Of a stretch of 64,000 nt of DNA, positions 1 through 8,643 are shown piece after piece. The stretch is from the NCBI GenBank assembly GCA_963737075.1, contig CAVTRI010000001.1, forward strand, positions 2,108,001 through 2,172,000, given 5' to 3'. Position 1 is the stretch's first letter, and every line of letters starts with the position of its first letter. A program made the position numbers and the translations under genes. Source of the stretch: CAVTRI01 sp963737075. GTDB taxonomy: Bacteria; Actinomycetota; Acidimicrobiia; Acidimicrobiales; Palsa-688. The notes under the pieces were generated by a model. The model did no database searches. It had not been told where the DNA came from and saw nothing but the letters and a program-made list of their open reading frames with translations.

Positions 1-1307
1 AGGCCCTGAGCGCTGTCGCCGGTCCAAACATAGCTGTAGAGCCCGAAGTCGGTGTCGTTGGCGAGGGCGACGCCTTCCTCCTCGTCGTCGAAGGGCATGG
101 CCACGACAACGGGTCCGAAGATCTCCTCCTGGACGGCCTTCATATCCGGCCGGCAGTCGGCGATCAGCGTCGGCCGGACGTAGAAACCGCGTTCGAGGGG
201 CGCCTCGGGACCGCCGGCGACGACCGTGCCGCCGTCGGCGACGCCGGAGCGGATGTAGTCGACGACGCGGTTGCGGTGGGCGCCGGTGATGACCGGGCCG
301 ACGACCGTCGCCGGATCGGTCGGATCGCCGACCTTCACCACGTTGGCGATCTGGCCGAGCTTGTCCACGAGCTTGTCGTAGACGGGCCGCTGCGCGATCA
401 GCCGGGTGGGCGCCGTGCAAATCTGGCCGGCATGGAAGGTGTAGGTGCTCGCCGTCCCTTGAGCGGCCAGGTCGAGGTCGGCGCCTTCGAACACCAGGCT
501 GGCACCCTTACCGCCCAGCTCCATCAACACCCGCTTCATTTGCCGGCCCGCGGCCTCCGCGATGCGCAACCCAACCGCGGTGCTGCCGGTGAAGCTGACC
601 ATGTCGACATCCGGCGACGAAACAAGCGCCTCCGACGGCTCGGGCGAGGAGCTGACGATCAGATTGACCACTCCGGGCGGGAACCCGGCTTCTTGAAAGA
701 TCTCCGCCAGGATGATCACCGCCAGCGGGTCCTGCGCCGCCGGCTTCACCACGACGGTGTTGCCGGTAGCCAGCGCCGGCGCCAGCGTGCCCATCACGTT
801 GTTCATGGGCACGTTGTACGCCTTGATGCACGCTACGACGCCAACCGGTCGGCGCATGGCGCCCGCGCAGACGATGCCCCCGCTGGCGCCTGCCGGGCCG
901 CCCCCGATGTTGGGGACCGGTGGAAATGCGGTGTCCATTGGCTCCAACGCCCCCCGGGCGTAGCGCCGAATGCGGGCGACAGTGCCGAAGACCTGAGCCC
1001 CTTGTGCCATCAAGGTGGTGGATCCGGTCTCCGCCTGGACGAGCGGGACGAGCTCCGCCGCCCGGGCCTCGACGAGCTCGGCCACCCGATCGAGCAGCAC
1101 CGCTCGTTCGGCAGGCGTCGTGCGGCACCACGAGGGAAACGCGGCTGCAGCCGCTGCGGCTGCAGCTCGGGCGTCATCGGCGGACGCTTCGGGGGCCAAG
1201 CCGACGACCTCCTCTGTGGCCGGGTTGACAACCTCGTAAGAGCCGCCGGACCCCTCGACGGGCTGGCCGCCGATCAGGAGCCGGTACTCGCGTTCTGCAG
1301 TGATCAC
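1..1307 (-). CDS. Aldehyde dehydrogenase (NAD(P)+), C-terminus cut by window edge
   Basis: Oxidises an aldehyde to the acid in the cytoplasm. About 435 residues lie in the window and roughly 45-60 are missing at the left edge, judged from the usual length of 480-500. Visible motifs are FTGSTAVG near residue 236 (NAD binding), ELGGKG near 261 (general-base Glu) and GQICTAPTR near 297 with the catalytic Cys, then EEIFGPVV. The start is GTG at 1307-1305, overlapping the TGA of the upstream acyl-CoA synthetase as GTGA, so the two are translationally coupled. Position downstream of two CoA-ligase genes suggests it makes the acid that they activate (inference). Family assignment is secure; substrate unknown. 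Confidence 0.93.
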   Translation of the reverse strand, partial: MITAEREYRLLIGGQPVEGSGGSYEVVNPATEEVVGLAPEASADDARAAAAAAAAAFPSWCRTTPAERAVLLDRVAELVEARAAELVPLVQAETGSTTLMAQGAQVFGTVARIRRYARGALEPMDTAFPPVPNIGGGPAGASGGIVCAGAMRRPVGVVACIKAYNVPMNNVMGTLAPALATGNTVVVKPAAQDPLAVIILAEIFQEAGFPPGVVNLIVSSSPEPSEALVSSPDVDMVSFTGSTAVGLRIAEAAGRQMKRVLMELGGKGASLVFEGADLDLAAQGTASTYTFHAGQICTAPTRLIAQRPVYDKLVDKLGQIANVVKVGDPTDPATVVGPVITGAHRNRVVDYIRSGVADGGTVVAGGPEAPLERGFYVRPTLIADCRPDMKAVQEEIFGPVVVAMPFDDEEEGVALANDTDFGLYSYVWTGDSAQG

Positions 1308-3409
1308 CGTGCCTCCAGCACGATCAGGGCGTCGGCGGCCAGGACGGTGCCGCCGGCGACGCGGACGGGATTGACATCGATTTCGGTTATCTCGTCGAGC
1401 TCGACGGCCAGACGGCCCAAGCCCACCATCAGACGCGCCGTCTCCGCCAGCTCGGCCTCACTCAGCCCTCGGCGCCCTGACAGGAGGCGGCCCCCGAGCA
1501 GGCGGCGGATCGCCCGGTCCACGTCCTCCTCCTCGAAGGGCGGGCGGAGCAACGCGGCTTCCCCGATAATCTCGACCGTCGTGCCGCCCAAGCCGACGGC
1601 GACGATGGGACCGAAGACCGGGTCCCGCTGGACCCCGCAGGAAAGCTCCAGGCGGGCAGGCACCATCTCCTGCACCAGCACACCCTCCATAACGACATCC
1701 TTGGAGAAAGCGGCGACGTCGGCGAGCATTTCGTCGTAGCTCCGGCCGACGGCGTCGGCGCCCCAGACCCCGAGCCGCAACGCTCCGGCTTCGGTCTTGT
1801 GCGGAACGTCATACGACATCACCTTGAGGGCAACGGGTCCGCCCAGTCGGGCCGCGGCCCCGACCGCCGCCGCCCGGTCGTGCACCAGCTCTTCGCGGGT
1901 AACCGGCACTCCGTAAGCGGCCAGCACCTCCTTGGAGGTTGACTCGAGCAGGGCCTGCCGTCCATCGGGGACGGCGAGCATCTTCCTGACCGCCTGCACC
2001 CGCTCGGGGTCGGGGTGCCAATCGGCCGCCGGTGGTCCGATACAGCGGTCGAGCGACTGGTGGGCGACCGCTCCCAAAGCATCCGCCGCCCGCTGTGCAT
2101 CGGTGTAGGTGGGGACGCCCGCGAGCTGGAAGTCGTCCAGCCAGGCGGTGGCAGTGAGCGCGAGCGGCTTGTCGCTCGCCTGGTAGTACTCAATCAAAGC
2201 ATCGGTGGCCGGGCTGGGGGAGGCCCATGTCACGGCGCAGAGCATGTCGACGGTGTCGCTGGCCCCCAAGGAAAACAGCACGTCGCGGTAGACGCCCGGC
2301 GAGCCGACGATCTGCGCCGTGGTGTCGACCGGGTTGGTGGTGCTGCCGTAAAACGGCTGCGGCATCGCCGCCCCCAGGGCTTGCTGCTCCTCGGCCGGCA
2401 GCTCCGGGATGCTCAGCCCGGCGGCCGTGCACGCGTCTGCCAGCAGCACTCCAGCACCACCGGAGGTGGTCATGATTCCCACCCGCCGGTCCCGGACGCG
2501 CCGGCCATCCTGGAAGATCATGCCCAGGTCGAGCATCTGCTCCATGGTCGGCACCACATACACCCCGTGCTGGCGGGCGACGGCGTCGAACACCTGGGCG
2601 GAGCCCACAATCGACGCCGTGTGGCTCACCGCCGCCTTGGCTGCCGCCTCCGAGCGCCCGGCCTTCAACAGCACCACCGGTTTGTCGAGCTCCACCGCGC
2701 GGCGGGCGGCATCGATGAACACGTCCGGGTTCCGCAGGGTCTCGCTGAACGCCATCAGCACCCGGGTCTCGTCGCGCTCGACCAGGAAGCGCAGCACCCC
2801 GGCGATGCTGACGTCACACTCGTTCCCGGTGCTCACGAACCATCCGAGCCGGAGACCCGACAGCAACGCTTTGTTGGCGATAAACGAGCCGAACCCGCCG
2901 CTTTGCGAGACGAGGGCGACGGGACCCGCCGTGGGTAGAGGCTCCGTCGGCGCCAGCGCGAAGTTGGCCATGACCCCGCCAAAAAGGTTCATGAAGCCGA
3001 TGCAATTAGGCCCCATGATCCGAAGGCCGCTGTCCGCCGCGGTCGCCGACATCCGCGCCTGCAGGACCGCGCCCTGCGGACCGGCCTCGGCGAAACCAGA
3101 GGTGATCACCGTGACCCCGCCCACGCCCTTGGCCGCGCAGTCGTCGATCACCTGAGGGACGGCCGGAGCGGGCACCAGCACCACGACGAGGTCGACCACC
3201 TCCGGTAGCTCGGTGACGCTCGGGTACGCGTCGCGGCCTTGCACGTCCGCGTCACGGGGATGGATGGGGTAGAGAGGACCGTCGAACGCCCGGGCCAGGT
3301 TGGCGAAGACCCATCCGCCGAGGCTGGCGACGTTGTTGGACGCCCCGACCAGGGCGATCGACGTTGGGCACAAGGTGCGGTCGAGCCCGGACACGCCGGC
3401 CTCACCCAT
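1304..3409 (-). CDS. Acyl-CoA synthetase, NDP-forming (acetate-CoA ligase type, single chain)
   Basis: About 701 residues. The N-terminal CoA-binding Rossmann domain carries GASNNVASLGG near residue 20; central succinyl-CoA-ligase-like domains contain SHTASIVGS near residue 262, the place of the phosphorylated His; the C-terminal ATP-grasp domain starts with KEVLAAYGVP and ends with EIDVNPVRV. The family interconverts acyl-CoA, NDP and phosphate with acid, CoA and NTP. The start chosen is ATG at 3409, which overlaps the end of the AMP ligase by 8 bp; the open frame runs further upstream but only through the ligase gene. Middle gene of a three-gene operon with the AMP ligase and the aldehyde dehydrogenase. 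An operon with two different CoA-ligase chemistries is unusual. Confidence 0.93.
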   Translation of the reverse strand: MGEAGVSGLDRTLCPTSIALVGASNNVASLGGWVFANLARAFDGPLYPIHPRDADVQGRDAYPSVTELPEVVDLVVVLVPAPAVPQVIDDCAAKGVGGVTVITSGFAEAGPQGAVLQARMSATAADSGLRIMGPNCIGFMNLFGGVMANFALAPTEPLPTAGPVALVSQSGGFGSFIANKALLSGLRLGWFVSTGNECDVSIAGVLRFLVERDETRVLMAFSETLRNPDVFIDAARRAVELDKPVVLLKAGRSEAAAKAAVSHTASIVGSAQVFDAVARQHGVYVVPTMEQMLDLGMIFQDGRRVRDRRVGIMTTSGGAGVLLADACTAAGLSIPELPAEEQQALGAAMPQPFYGSTTNPVDTTAQIVGSPGVYRDVLFSLGASDTVDMLCAVTWASPSPATDALIEYYQASDKPLALTATAWLDDFQLAGVPTYTDAQRAADALGAVAHQSLDRCIGPPAADWHPDPERVQAVRKMLAVPDGRQALLESTSKEVLAAYGVPVTREELVHDRAAAVGAAARLGGPVALKVMSYDVPHKTEAGALRLGVWGADAVGRSYDEMLADVAAFSKDVVMEGVLVQEMVPARLELSCGVQRDPVFGPIVAVGLGGTTVEIIGEAALLRPPFEEEDVDRAIRRLLGGRLLSGRRGLSEAELAETARLMVGLGRLAVELDEITEIDVNPVRVAGGTVLAADALIVLEAR

Positions 3410-4952
3410 CGACGGCCTCCGCCAGGGCTGGAAGCCGCTCGCGGAGTTGCTTCTTGATGACCTTCCCGGTCGCCGTCCGGGGAAGCTCCTCGACGAAGTA
3501 GATGTCCTCCGGGACCTTGTATTCCGCCAGGTGACCCCGAGCGTAAGCCTTGATGGCGTCCGTCTCAGGCGCAGTCTTCCCGCTCGCGATGGCGTAAGCC
3601 ACCACCCGCTCGCCGAGCACCGCGTCGGGCTTACCGACGATCGCGGCATCCGCCACCCCCGGAGCTCCCCGCAGGACGGCCTCGACCTCCATGGACGAGA
3701 TGTTTTCGCCACCACGGCGGACGATGTCCTTCTTACGGTCCACGAAGAAGAAGTACCCGTCGTCATCGAAGAAGCCCAGGTCGCCAGTATGGAAGAACCG
3801 GCCATCCACAGCTGCGCGCGTGGCCTCTTCGTCGTTGAGATACTCGGTGAAACCGATGGTGCCCAGCCGGAACACCACCTCTCCGACCTCGCCCGGCGCC
3901 GCCTCCCTGCCGTCATCGGTCAGGATCATCATCGTGGAGTCAGGGAACCGACGCCCCGCAGAGCCAGGCCGCCGCTCCTCGTCGAGGCGGGTGTAGGTGC
4001 CCATTCCGGCTTCGGTCATGCCGTACCAATCGACCACTCGCAACCCGAAGCGCTCCTCAATGTCCGGGGCGCTGCCGGCCGCCCCGAGGACCACCCCCAC
4101 ATGCAAGGCGTGTCGCCGCTCGTGCGGGCCGGGATCGCGGCCCATGAGGATGTTGACGATTGGCGACAAGGTGAAGAGGTACGTCGGCCGGTACAGGTCC
4201 ACGAGTGGCCAGAAACGGCTCGCCGAGAAACGCCTCGGGAAGACCACGCTCGCGCCGTAGTACAGCGCGGACGTCAGCCCGGCCATCCCGTTGCCGTGGA
4301 AGAACGGGGTGACCACGATCCCCCGCTGCGAAGCATCCACACCGAACATGGCCTGGTAGTCGAATGCTGACGTCGCCGTGATCTCGACCTTGACGGCCTT
4401 GGGGCGCCCGGCGGTGGTCCCCGAGGTGTACATGATGTGCGCCGGCAGCTCGACGGCGGCTGTCTCCGCTAATGCCTGCCGGGCGCCAGGGCGCCATTTC
4501 GCCACGAACGCGTCGTATCCCACCGACCCTTCGGGGGCGACCAGCCCGTCGATCTCGACCACGACCACGTGCCGCAAACCGGGCACCTTGCCGGCGAGGG
4601 CCAGCGCCCGTCGGGCCAGCGGAGCGTCGCAGATCACCACGTCGCTGCGGGAATGCTCCACGATGAAGGCCATCTCGGCGTCGGTCCACTCCGGGTTCGC
4701 GGCGACCGTCGCGAACGTGCCCGCGCTCGCCGCCACATAGCTTTCGGCCCACGCCGGGTGATTGGACAGCCACAGGCACAGGCGGCCCCCCGCCGCCACC
4801 CCCAGTTGGCTTCGCAAGCCGACCGCCAGGGCCGCCGAGCGCTCCACCAGCTCGGTGTACGTCCGGGTGCCATCCTGCTCGGTGATGAGCGCCAAGGCCT
4901 CGGGCATCGCGTCCGCATATGCGGCCAGGACATCGAAGAACGATGCGGCCAA
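3402..4952 (-). CDS. AMP-dependent acyl-CoA synthetase/ligase
   Basis: Adenylate-forming enzyme that activates a carboxylic acid with ATP and CoA, 516 residues, normal for the ANL superfamily. Motifs in order: YTSGTTAGRPK (P-loop, near 174), WYGMTEAG (near 307), FHTGDLGFF (near 387), DRKKDIVRRGGENIS hinge, and TATGKVIKKQ with the adenylation Lys near 500. The start is TTG at 4952, preceded by an AGGGGG ribosome site about eight bases away; no better start lies close by. First gene of the operon that continues into the NDP-forming synthetase and aldehyde dehydrogenase. The divergent region to the plus-strand gene at 5189 contains operator site 1. Confidence 0.92.
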   Translation of the reverse strand: MAASFFDVLAAYADAMPEALALITEQDGTRTYTELVERSAALAVGLRSQLGVAAGGRLCLWLSNHPAWAESYVAASAGTFATVAANPEWTDAEMAFIVEHSRSDVVICDAPLARRALALAGKVPGLRHVVVVEIDGLVAPEGSVGYDAFVAKWRPGARQALAETAAVELPAHIMYTSGTTAGRPKAVKVEITATSAFDYQAMFGVDASQRGIVVTPFFHGNGMAGLTSALYYGASVVFPRRFSASRFWPLVDLYRPTYLFTLSPIVNILMGRDPGPHERRHALHVGVVLGAAGSAPDIEERFGLRVVDWYGMTEAGMGTYTRLDEERRPGSAGRRFPDSTMMILTDDGREAAPGEVGEVVFRLGTIGFTEYLNDEEATRAAVDGRFFHTGDLGFFDDDGYFFFVDRKKDIVRRGGENISSMEVEAVLRGAPGVADAAIVGKPDAVLGERVVAYAIASGKTAPETDAIKAYARGHLAEYKVPEDIYFVEELPRTATGKVIKKQLRERLPALAEAVDG

Positions 4953-5116
4953 GATCGGAACCCCCTTGAGCCGCTCCGGCGGCCATCGTCAACGGGCCTT
5001 GCGGTTGCCCACCCTAACGGCCCCGACCGAGCGGCGTCAAACAGCCTGATAGCGCCGTCTCGGCCGCACGGGTCATGCGTTGCAGTGTGCGAATGAGTCA
5101 TATGCACGGGCAGATA

Positions 5117-5128
5117 GACACAGATGTC
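5117..5128. promoter_or_regulatory. Operator site 1 (GACA-N4-TGTC)
   Basis: Inverted half-sites GACA/TGTC around a 4-nt centre, in the 236-bp divergent gap between the AMP-ligase operon and YNRWYERDHF protein A. Read on the minus strand it fits TGACANNNNTGTCTA, which recurs at 22980, 31071, 46323 and 56360. A small palindrome, TCAATCATTGA, follows directly. The binding protein is not known from this window. Confidence 0.55.
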
Positions 5129-5188
5129 AATCATTGATAGCGTTCCCGACCAACCTTTCGACCGATCGGCACCTGGGGAGGGAGCATC

Positions 5189-5980
5189 ATGCAAGACAGT
5201 CCCGTCAAAATCGGCCAGATGCTGTTCACCATGGTCGACCCCAACCGGGGCCACGAGGTGGCCTACAACCGCTGGTACGAACGGGACCACTTCTACGCCG
5301 GCTGCATGATCGGCCCCGGCTGGTTCGCGGGACGGCGCTGGGTGGCGCCGCGGGCGCTCAAGAATCTGCGCTTCCCCGCCGAGAGCCCGTTCGCAGAGCC
5401 CGTCGACGCCGGCTCTTACCTTTCGGTCTACTGGGTGCACCTCGGCAACCTGGAGGAGGCCAGCAAGTGGGCGGGCGAACAAGTGGTGTGGCTGTACCAA
5501 AACGGGCGCGGCTTTCAGGACCGGACTCACGCCCACACCGGCATCTACACACCGGACTCGACCGTGTACGGCAACGAGGACGGCGTCCCCATCGAGCTGG
5601 CACTCGACCACGACTACGGCGGCCTCGGCGTGGTCGTTGTCGAGCCGACCGATGGCACGAGCCGCGACACCCTCCTCCGGGCGCTCGACGAACCGTCGCG
5701 GTCCCTGATGGAGGGCACGGGCGTCGACATGGTCTCCAGCTGGAAGGTCATTCCTCGCCCGCCGGGCACGCAAGCGCCCATGTCTCTCGGCACCGACGGC
5801 GGCAGCGTCGATCGGGTGGTGCAGCTGTGCTTCGTGGAAGGGCCGGCCGCCAACATCTGGGACGCGTTTCGCTCCTATGCCAAGGACGTAGACGAGTCGG
5901 GCGCCGGTCGCGTGACCTTCGCCGCCCCCTTCCTCCCGACGGTGGTGGGCACTGACACCTACACCGATCAGCTCTGGTAG
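5189..5980 (+). CDS. YNRWYERDHF-motif protein A (two-repeat, possibly dimeric alpha/beta barrel)
   Basis: 263 residues, family not firmly recognised. The N-terminal half has MVDPNRGHEVAYNRWYERDH followed by FYAGCMIGPGWFAGRRWVAP; the C-terminal half starts a second strand-rich unit (ELALDHDYGG, VVVVEP) and ends DTYTDQLW. The N-terminal pattern resembles EthD or small dimeric alpha/beta-barrel proteins, an inference only. A paralogue of nearly the same length lies at 56405, with the same YNRWYERDHFYAGCMIGP block and a matching C-terminal end (DELW versus DQLW). ATG at 5189 has GGGGAGGG six bases upstream. No signal peptide or membrane segment. Operator site 1 lies 60 bp upstream; protein B has the same operator, so the two are probably co-regulated. 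Confidence 0.8.
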   Translation: MQDSPVKIGQMLFTMVDPNRGHEVAYNRWYERDHFYAGCMIGPGWFAGRRWVAPRALKNLRFPAESPFAEPVDAGSYLSVYWVHLGNLEEASKWAGEQVVWLYQNGRGFQDRTHAHTGIYTPDSTVYGNEDGVPIELALDHDYGGLGVVVVEPTDGTSRDTLLRALDEPSRSLMEGTGVDMVSSWKVIPRPPGTQAPMSLGTDGGSVDRVVQLCFVEGPAANIWDAFRSYAKDVDESGAGRVTFAAPFLPTVVGTDTYTDQLW

Positions 5981-5984
5981 GCGC

Positions 5985-6497
5985 TCACGCCCGCCACGGG
6001 GTGTGCTCGGGCGGGTCTTCGCTGAGACAGAACTGCGGCAGGGCCATCCCCGAGGCGAAGGGCACGAAGCACACGCGGACCCGTTTGCCGATTCCCACCT
6101 CGTCCTCCGCTTCGGGCTGCGTGGGATCTTCCCGGCGGACGAGGTTGCGAATCACTCGGACCGAGACGGCCTCGCCTTCGCGACCGCCGCGCCAGGGCAG
6201 CCGTCGCTGTTCGTCGAGCTCGACCAGCACGACCGGGTATGGGGCCCAGTCGGCGAACGCCGGCTGGATCGCCTGGGTCACGATCTGGTAGCTGAAGATC
6301 ACCCCGTTCCCGCTCACGGGGTGCCACGCCCATGCCCGCGAGAGACAGTAGGGGCAGGACGCGCCGACCTCACCGCGCAGCAACCCGCACGCTTCGCAGC
6401 GCTGCACGACCAGACGTCCCTCGCCGGCCGCTTCGTAGTATCCCCGGTGCTCTGAGTCCGTCCCGAGCACCGCCAATTCCAACCCTCGGTACGCCAC
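5985..6497 (-). CDS. Zn-ribbon/OB-fold protein (DUF35 family)
   Basis: 170 residues. The N-terminal rubredoxin-like zinc ribbon has CEACG and CPYC pairs near residues 34-52, followed by the OB-fold with SYQIVTQAIQPAF and PYPVVLVEL. DUF35 proteins act as partners of thiolase-like enzymes; in mycobacterial steroid side-chain degradation, ChsH2 carries a DUF35 domain that binds the aldolase Ltp2. Start GTG at 6497 with GAGGAGG upstream, two bases after the thiolase-like stop, so the two are made together. Last gene of its operon; it faces protein A tail to tail with only a few bases between. Confidence 0.9.
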   Translation of the reverse strand: MAYRGLELAVLGTDSEHRGYYEAAGEGRLVVQRCEACGLLRGEVGASCPYCLSRAWAWHPVSGNGVIFSYQIVTQAIQPAFADWAPYPVVLVELDEQRRLPWRGGREGEAVSVRVIRNLVRREDPTQPEAEDEVGIGKRVRVCFVPFASGMALPQFCLSEDPPEHTPWRA

Positions 6498-6499
6498 CG

Positions 6500-7723
6500 C
6501 TACCTCCTCAAGATCAGGGCGCTCGAGACCGCCGGTGTGCCCCAGCCCATGTTCATGGCCAGCTCCACGTCCTTCACCTGCCGGCAGCCGCCTTCGCGGT
6601 AGTCGTAGGTGTGTCGGCCATCGGCACAGGTGTCATCGGCCTCGTGGCGAAGCTGGCGGACGTTTTCGATCACCAGGTTCATGCCGTGCGTGTAGCCCTC
6701 GCACAGCTGGCCGCCGCTGGTGTTGTTGGGCCTGACACCGCCCAATTCGATGACGCCGCTCGAGACATACGCGCCGCCCTCGCCGAGCTCGCAAAAGCCG
6801 AACCCTTCGAACAGCAGCACGGGCGTGAACGTGAACGCGTCGTAGCAGCCCGTGAGCTGTATGTCTTCCGGTTCGACACCGGCGTTGCGGAACACGATCC
6901 GTCCGCCGTACCAGCCGGCTTGCCGGGCGATGGGGTCGCACTGGTAGTAGCCCTCCCCGCCCGAGAACGGACGGTTGGCACGGCCCACCGCGGACATGAT
7001 GTATACGGGGCGTTGTCGCAAGTCTCTTGCCCGGTCGGCGGACGTCACGATCAGACATGTGGCGTTATCCGTCTCCACGCAGCAGTCGAGAAGGTGGCAG
7101 GAAGGCTTGACGATCCATCGCGAGTCCATGACGTCTTCGACCGTGACCCGCTCGCGGTAGTACGCCTTCGGGTTGTTGGATGCATGCTTGCTACCCGTTA
7201 CCTTCACCCGGGCGAGCTGCTGGCTCGTGGTGCCGTACTCGTACATGTGGCGGGCGAAGGCGAACTGAAACCGTTGGGCCGGGCTGCTGATCCCGTATGG
7301 GAGCGTGTCCAGCTCGGGACCGCTGACCGTGCGAGCGGCCGCCCGCTGGCCGCCCGGGCTGCCCCCTTGACGCAGTCCGGAGTAGCCGTTCATCGACCGG
7401 TAGATGGCGACGGTATGGCACATGCCGGCCTCGATCACGCCGGTGGCGATGCCGACGAGGCATTCTGTGCTGGAGCCGCCGCCGAAGCTGTCGGTGTAGA
7501 AGTTGAGCCGGATCCCGAGATCGGAGGCGATCGTCTGGCACATCGTCGAGTCTCCGACGTGGTAATTCAGCATGCCGTCGACGTCTTCGGGGCCGAGCCC
7601 GGCGTCGGCCATCGCCCGCTGGACAGCCTCGACGCCGAGGGACCGTGTGCTGCGACCGGCATTGCGGCTGTAAGCCGTTTCCCCGATCCCGACAATGCAG
7701 TACTTGTCACTCAGGCCCGTCAC
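6500..7723 (-). CDS. Thiolase-like (lipid-transfer, Ltp2-type) protein, candidate retro-aldolase
   Basis: 407 residues from the GTG at 7723, which overlaps the upstream epimerase stop as GTGA. N-terminal IVGIGETAYSR, then SFGGGSSTE near residue 90, where true thiolases carry the nucleophilic Cys; Ser is present instead. Further on lie GCYDAFTFTPV and CELGEGGAYVSSG, both typical of the SCP2/lipid-transfer group, and GGQLCEGYTHG. With the adjacent DUF35 protein, this fits Ltp2-like enzymes that cleave a side chain by retro-aldol reaction rather than thiolysis (family knowledge; the reaction here is inferred). Fourth gene from the end of a tightly overlapping operon. Confidence 0.88.
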   Translation of the reverse strand: MTGLSDKYCIVGIGETAYSRNAGRSTRSLGVEAVQRAMADAGLGPEDVDGMLNYHVGDSTMCQTIASDLGIRLNFYTDSFGGGSSTECLVGIATGVIEAGMCHTVAIYRSMNGYSGLRQGGSPGGQRAAARTVSGPELDTLPYGISSPAQRFQFAFARHMYEYGTTSQQLARVKVTGSKHASNNPKAYYRERVTVEDVMDSRWIVKPSCHLLDCCVETDNATCLIVTSADRARDLRQRPVYIMSAVGRANRPFSGGEGYYQCDPIARQAGWYGGRIVFRNAGVEPEDIQLTGCYDAFTFTPVLLFEGFGFCELGEGGAYVSSGVIELGGVRPNNTSGGQLCEGYTHGMNLVIENVRQLRHEADDTCADGRHTYDYREGGCRQVKDVELAMNMGWGTPAVSSALILRR

Positions 7724-8643
7724 GAGTTCGTCTCCTTCAAGAGATCCAGGTAGCGGTGCTCCAGAAACATTCGCATGCCCTCTCGCCAACTCGTTTCGCA
7801 CCTGCCGAGGACCTCGCGCATCCGGGTCGTGTCGAGCGGGTTCGCCGGGTACGCCTCCTCGGTATAGCGAAAACGGGGCCGGATACCCAAGAGATTGCCA
7901 GCGAAGGTGCAGTACTCCTCGACACTCACCTGCTCGTCGCCAGCCACGTTGACGACAAGCGGCGGGACGTTTCCCACTTCCAGCGCTCGGAGAGCCAGTC
8001 GCACGGCATCAGCCTCCCACAGCAATGACACACCGCGCGGCTGCGAAGGGTTGACCCACACGTCCTTCCCCCGGACCATCCTGTCGATGGGAGTAGTAGC
8101 TCCCCCGGTCCCGCCGCCCGGCCCGTACACGGCGCCGATACGGAGGATGACCGCGGGGGTCTGCCAAAGCGACGACAGGAAGATGACCACTTGCTCGGCC
8201 GCGATCTTGGACATCGCATATGCCGGGACGTCCGCGCCATACTCGTCTTCTTCGATCAGAGATCGCGGCTGGTGCCGGTATACGCCGGCTGTTGAGCACA
8301 GAACGAACGTTGCGGCCTCACGGCACTGCGCGAACAGCTCGCCGGTGGCCTGGGTGTTGGTGGCGAAGGTGCGCGCCATGTGCTGCTCGGACGCCATCGG
8401 GATGAGCGACGCCGCGTGAAAGACGTACTGGAAGTCATCGGGCAGGTCGCGGACATCATCAGTGCCGAGATCCATCGTCACGCAGCGGATGCCGGCTGAT
8501 ACCAATGGACTTCGCGCGGTCGGATCGGAGAACCGGGCAATGCCCCACACCTCGTTGCGGGTAGCTAAGGCCGTTGCGACTGGCCGGCCCAGGTTGCCGG
8601 TTACCCCCGTCACAAGGATCTTGGCGTCACGCACTCCCGTCAC
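7720..8643 (-). CDS. NAD-dependent epimerase/dehydratase-type oxidoreductase
   Basis: 307 residues, extended SDR. Rossmann motif VTGVTGNLG at the N-terminus, STAGVYRH at the catalytic Ser region and YAMSKIAAEQ with the Tyr-Lys pair. GTG at 8643 overlaps the CaiB stop as GTGA, and the stop overlaps the thiolase-like start. Close relatives lie at 31082 and 44202; the one at 44202 shares EVWG.ARFS, GVYRHQ, GKEVW/GKDVWVNP and the C-terminal FRYTEEAYPAN block. Probably oxidises a hydroxyl or epimerises a CoA-linked or free intermediate; no sugar-nucleotide context is seen. Confidence 0.88.
   Translation of the reverse strand: MTGVRDAKILVTGVTGNLGRPVATALATRNEVWGIARFSDPTARSPLVSAGIRCVTMDLGTDDVRDLPDDFQYVFHAASLIPMASEQHMARTFATNTQATGELFAQCREAATFVLCSTAGVYRHQPRSLIEEDEYGADVPAYAMSKIAAEQVVIFLSSLWQTPAVILRIGAVYGPGGGTGGATTPIDRMVRGKDVWVNPSQPRGVSLLWEADAVRLALRALEVGNVPPLVVNVAGDEQVSVEEYCTFAGNLLGIRPRFRYTEEAYPANPLDTTRMREVLGRCETSWREGMRMFLEHRYLDLLKETNS

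Noticed and set aside
276..1739. Plus-strand frame of 487 codons opposite the aldehyde dehydrogenase
   Set aside because: Antisense shadow; the minus strand has all ALDH motifs and the plus translation is Arg-rich without domains.
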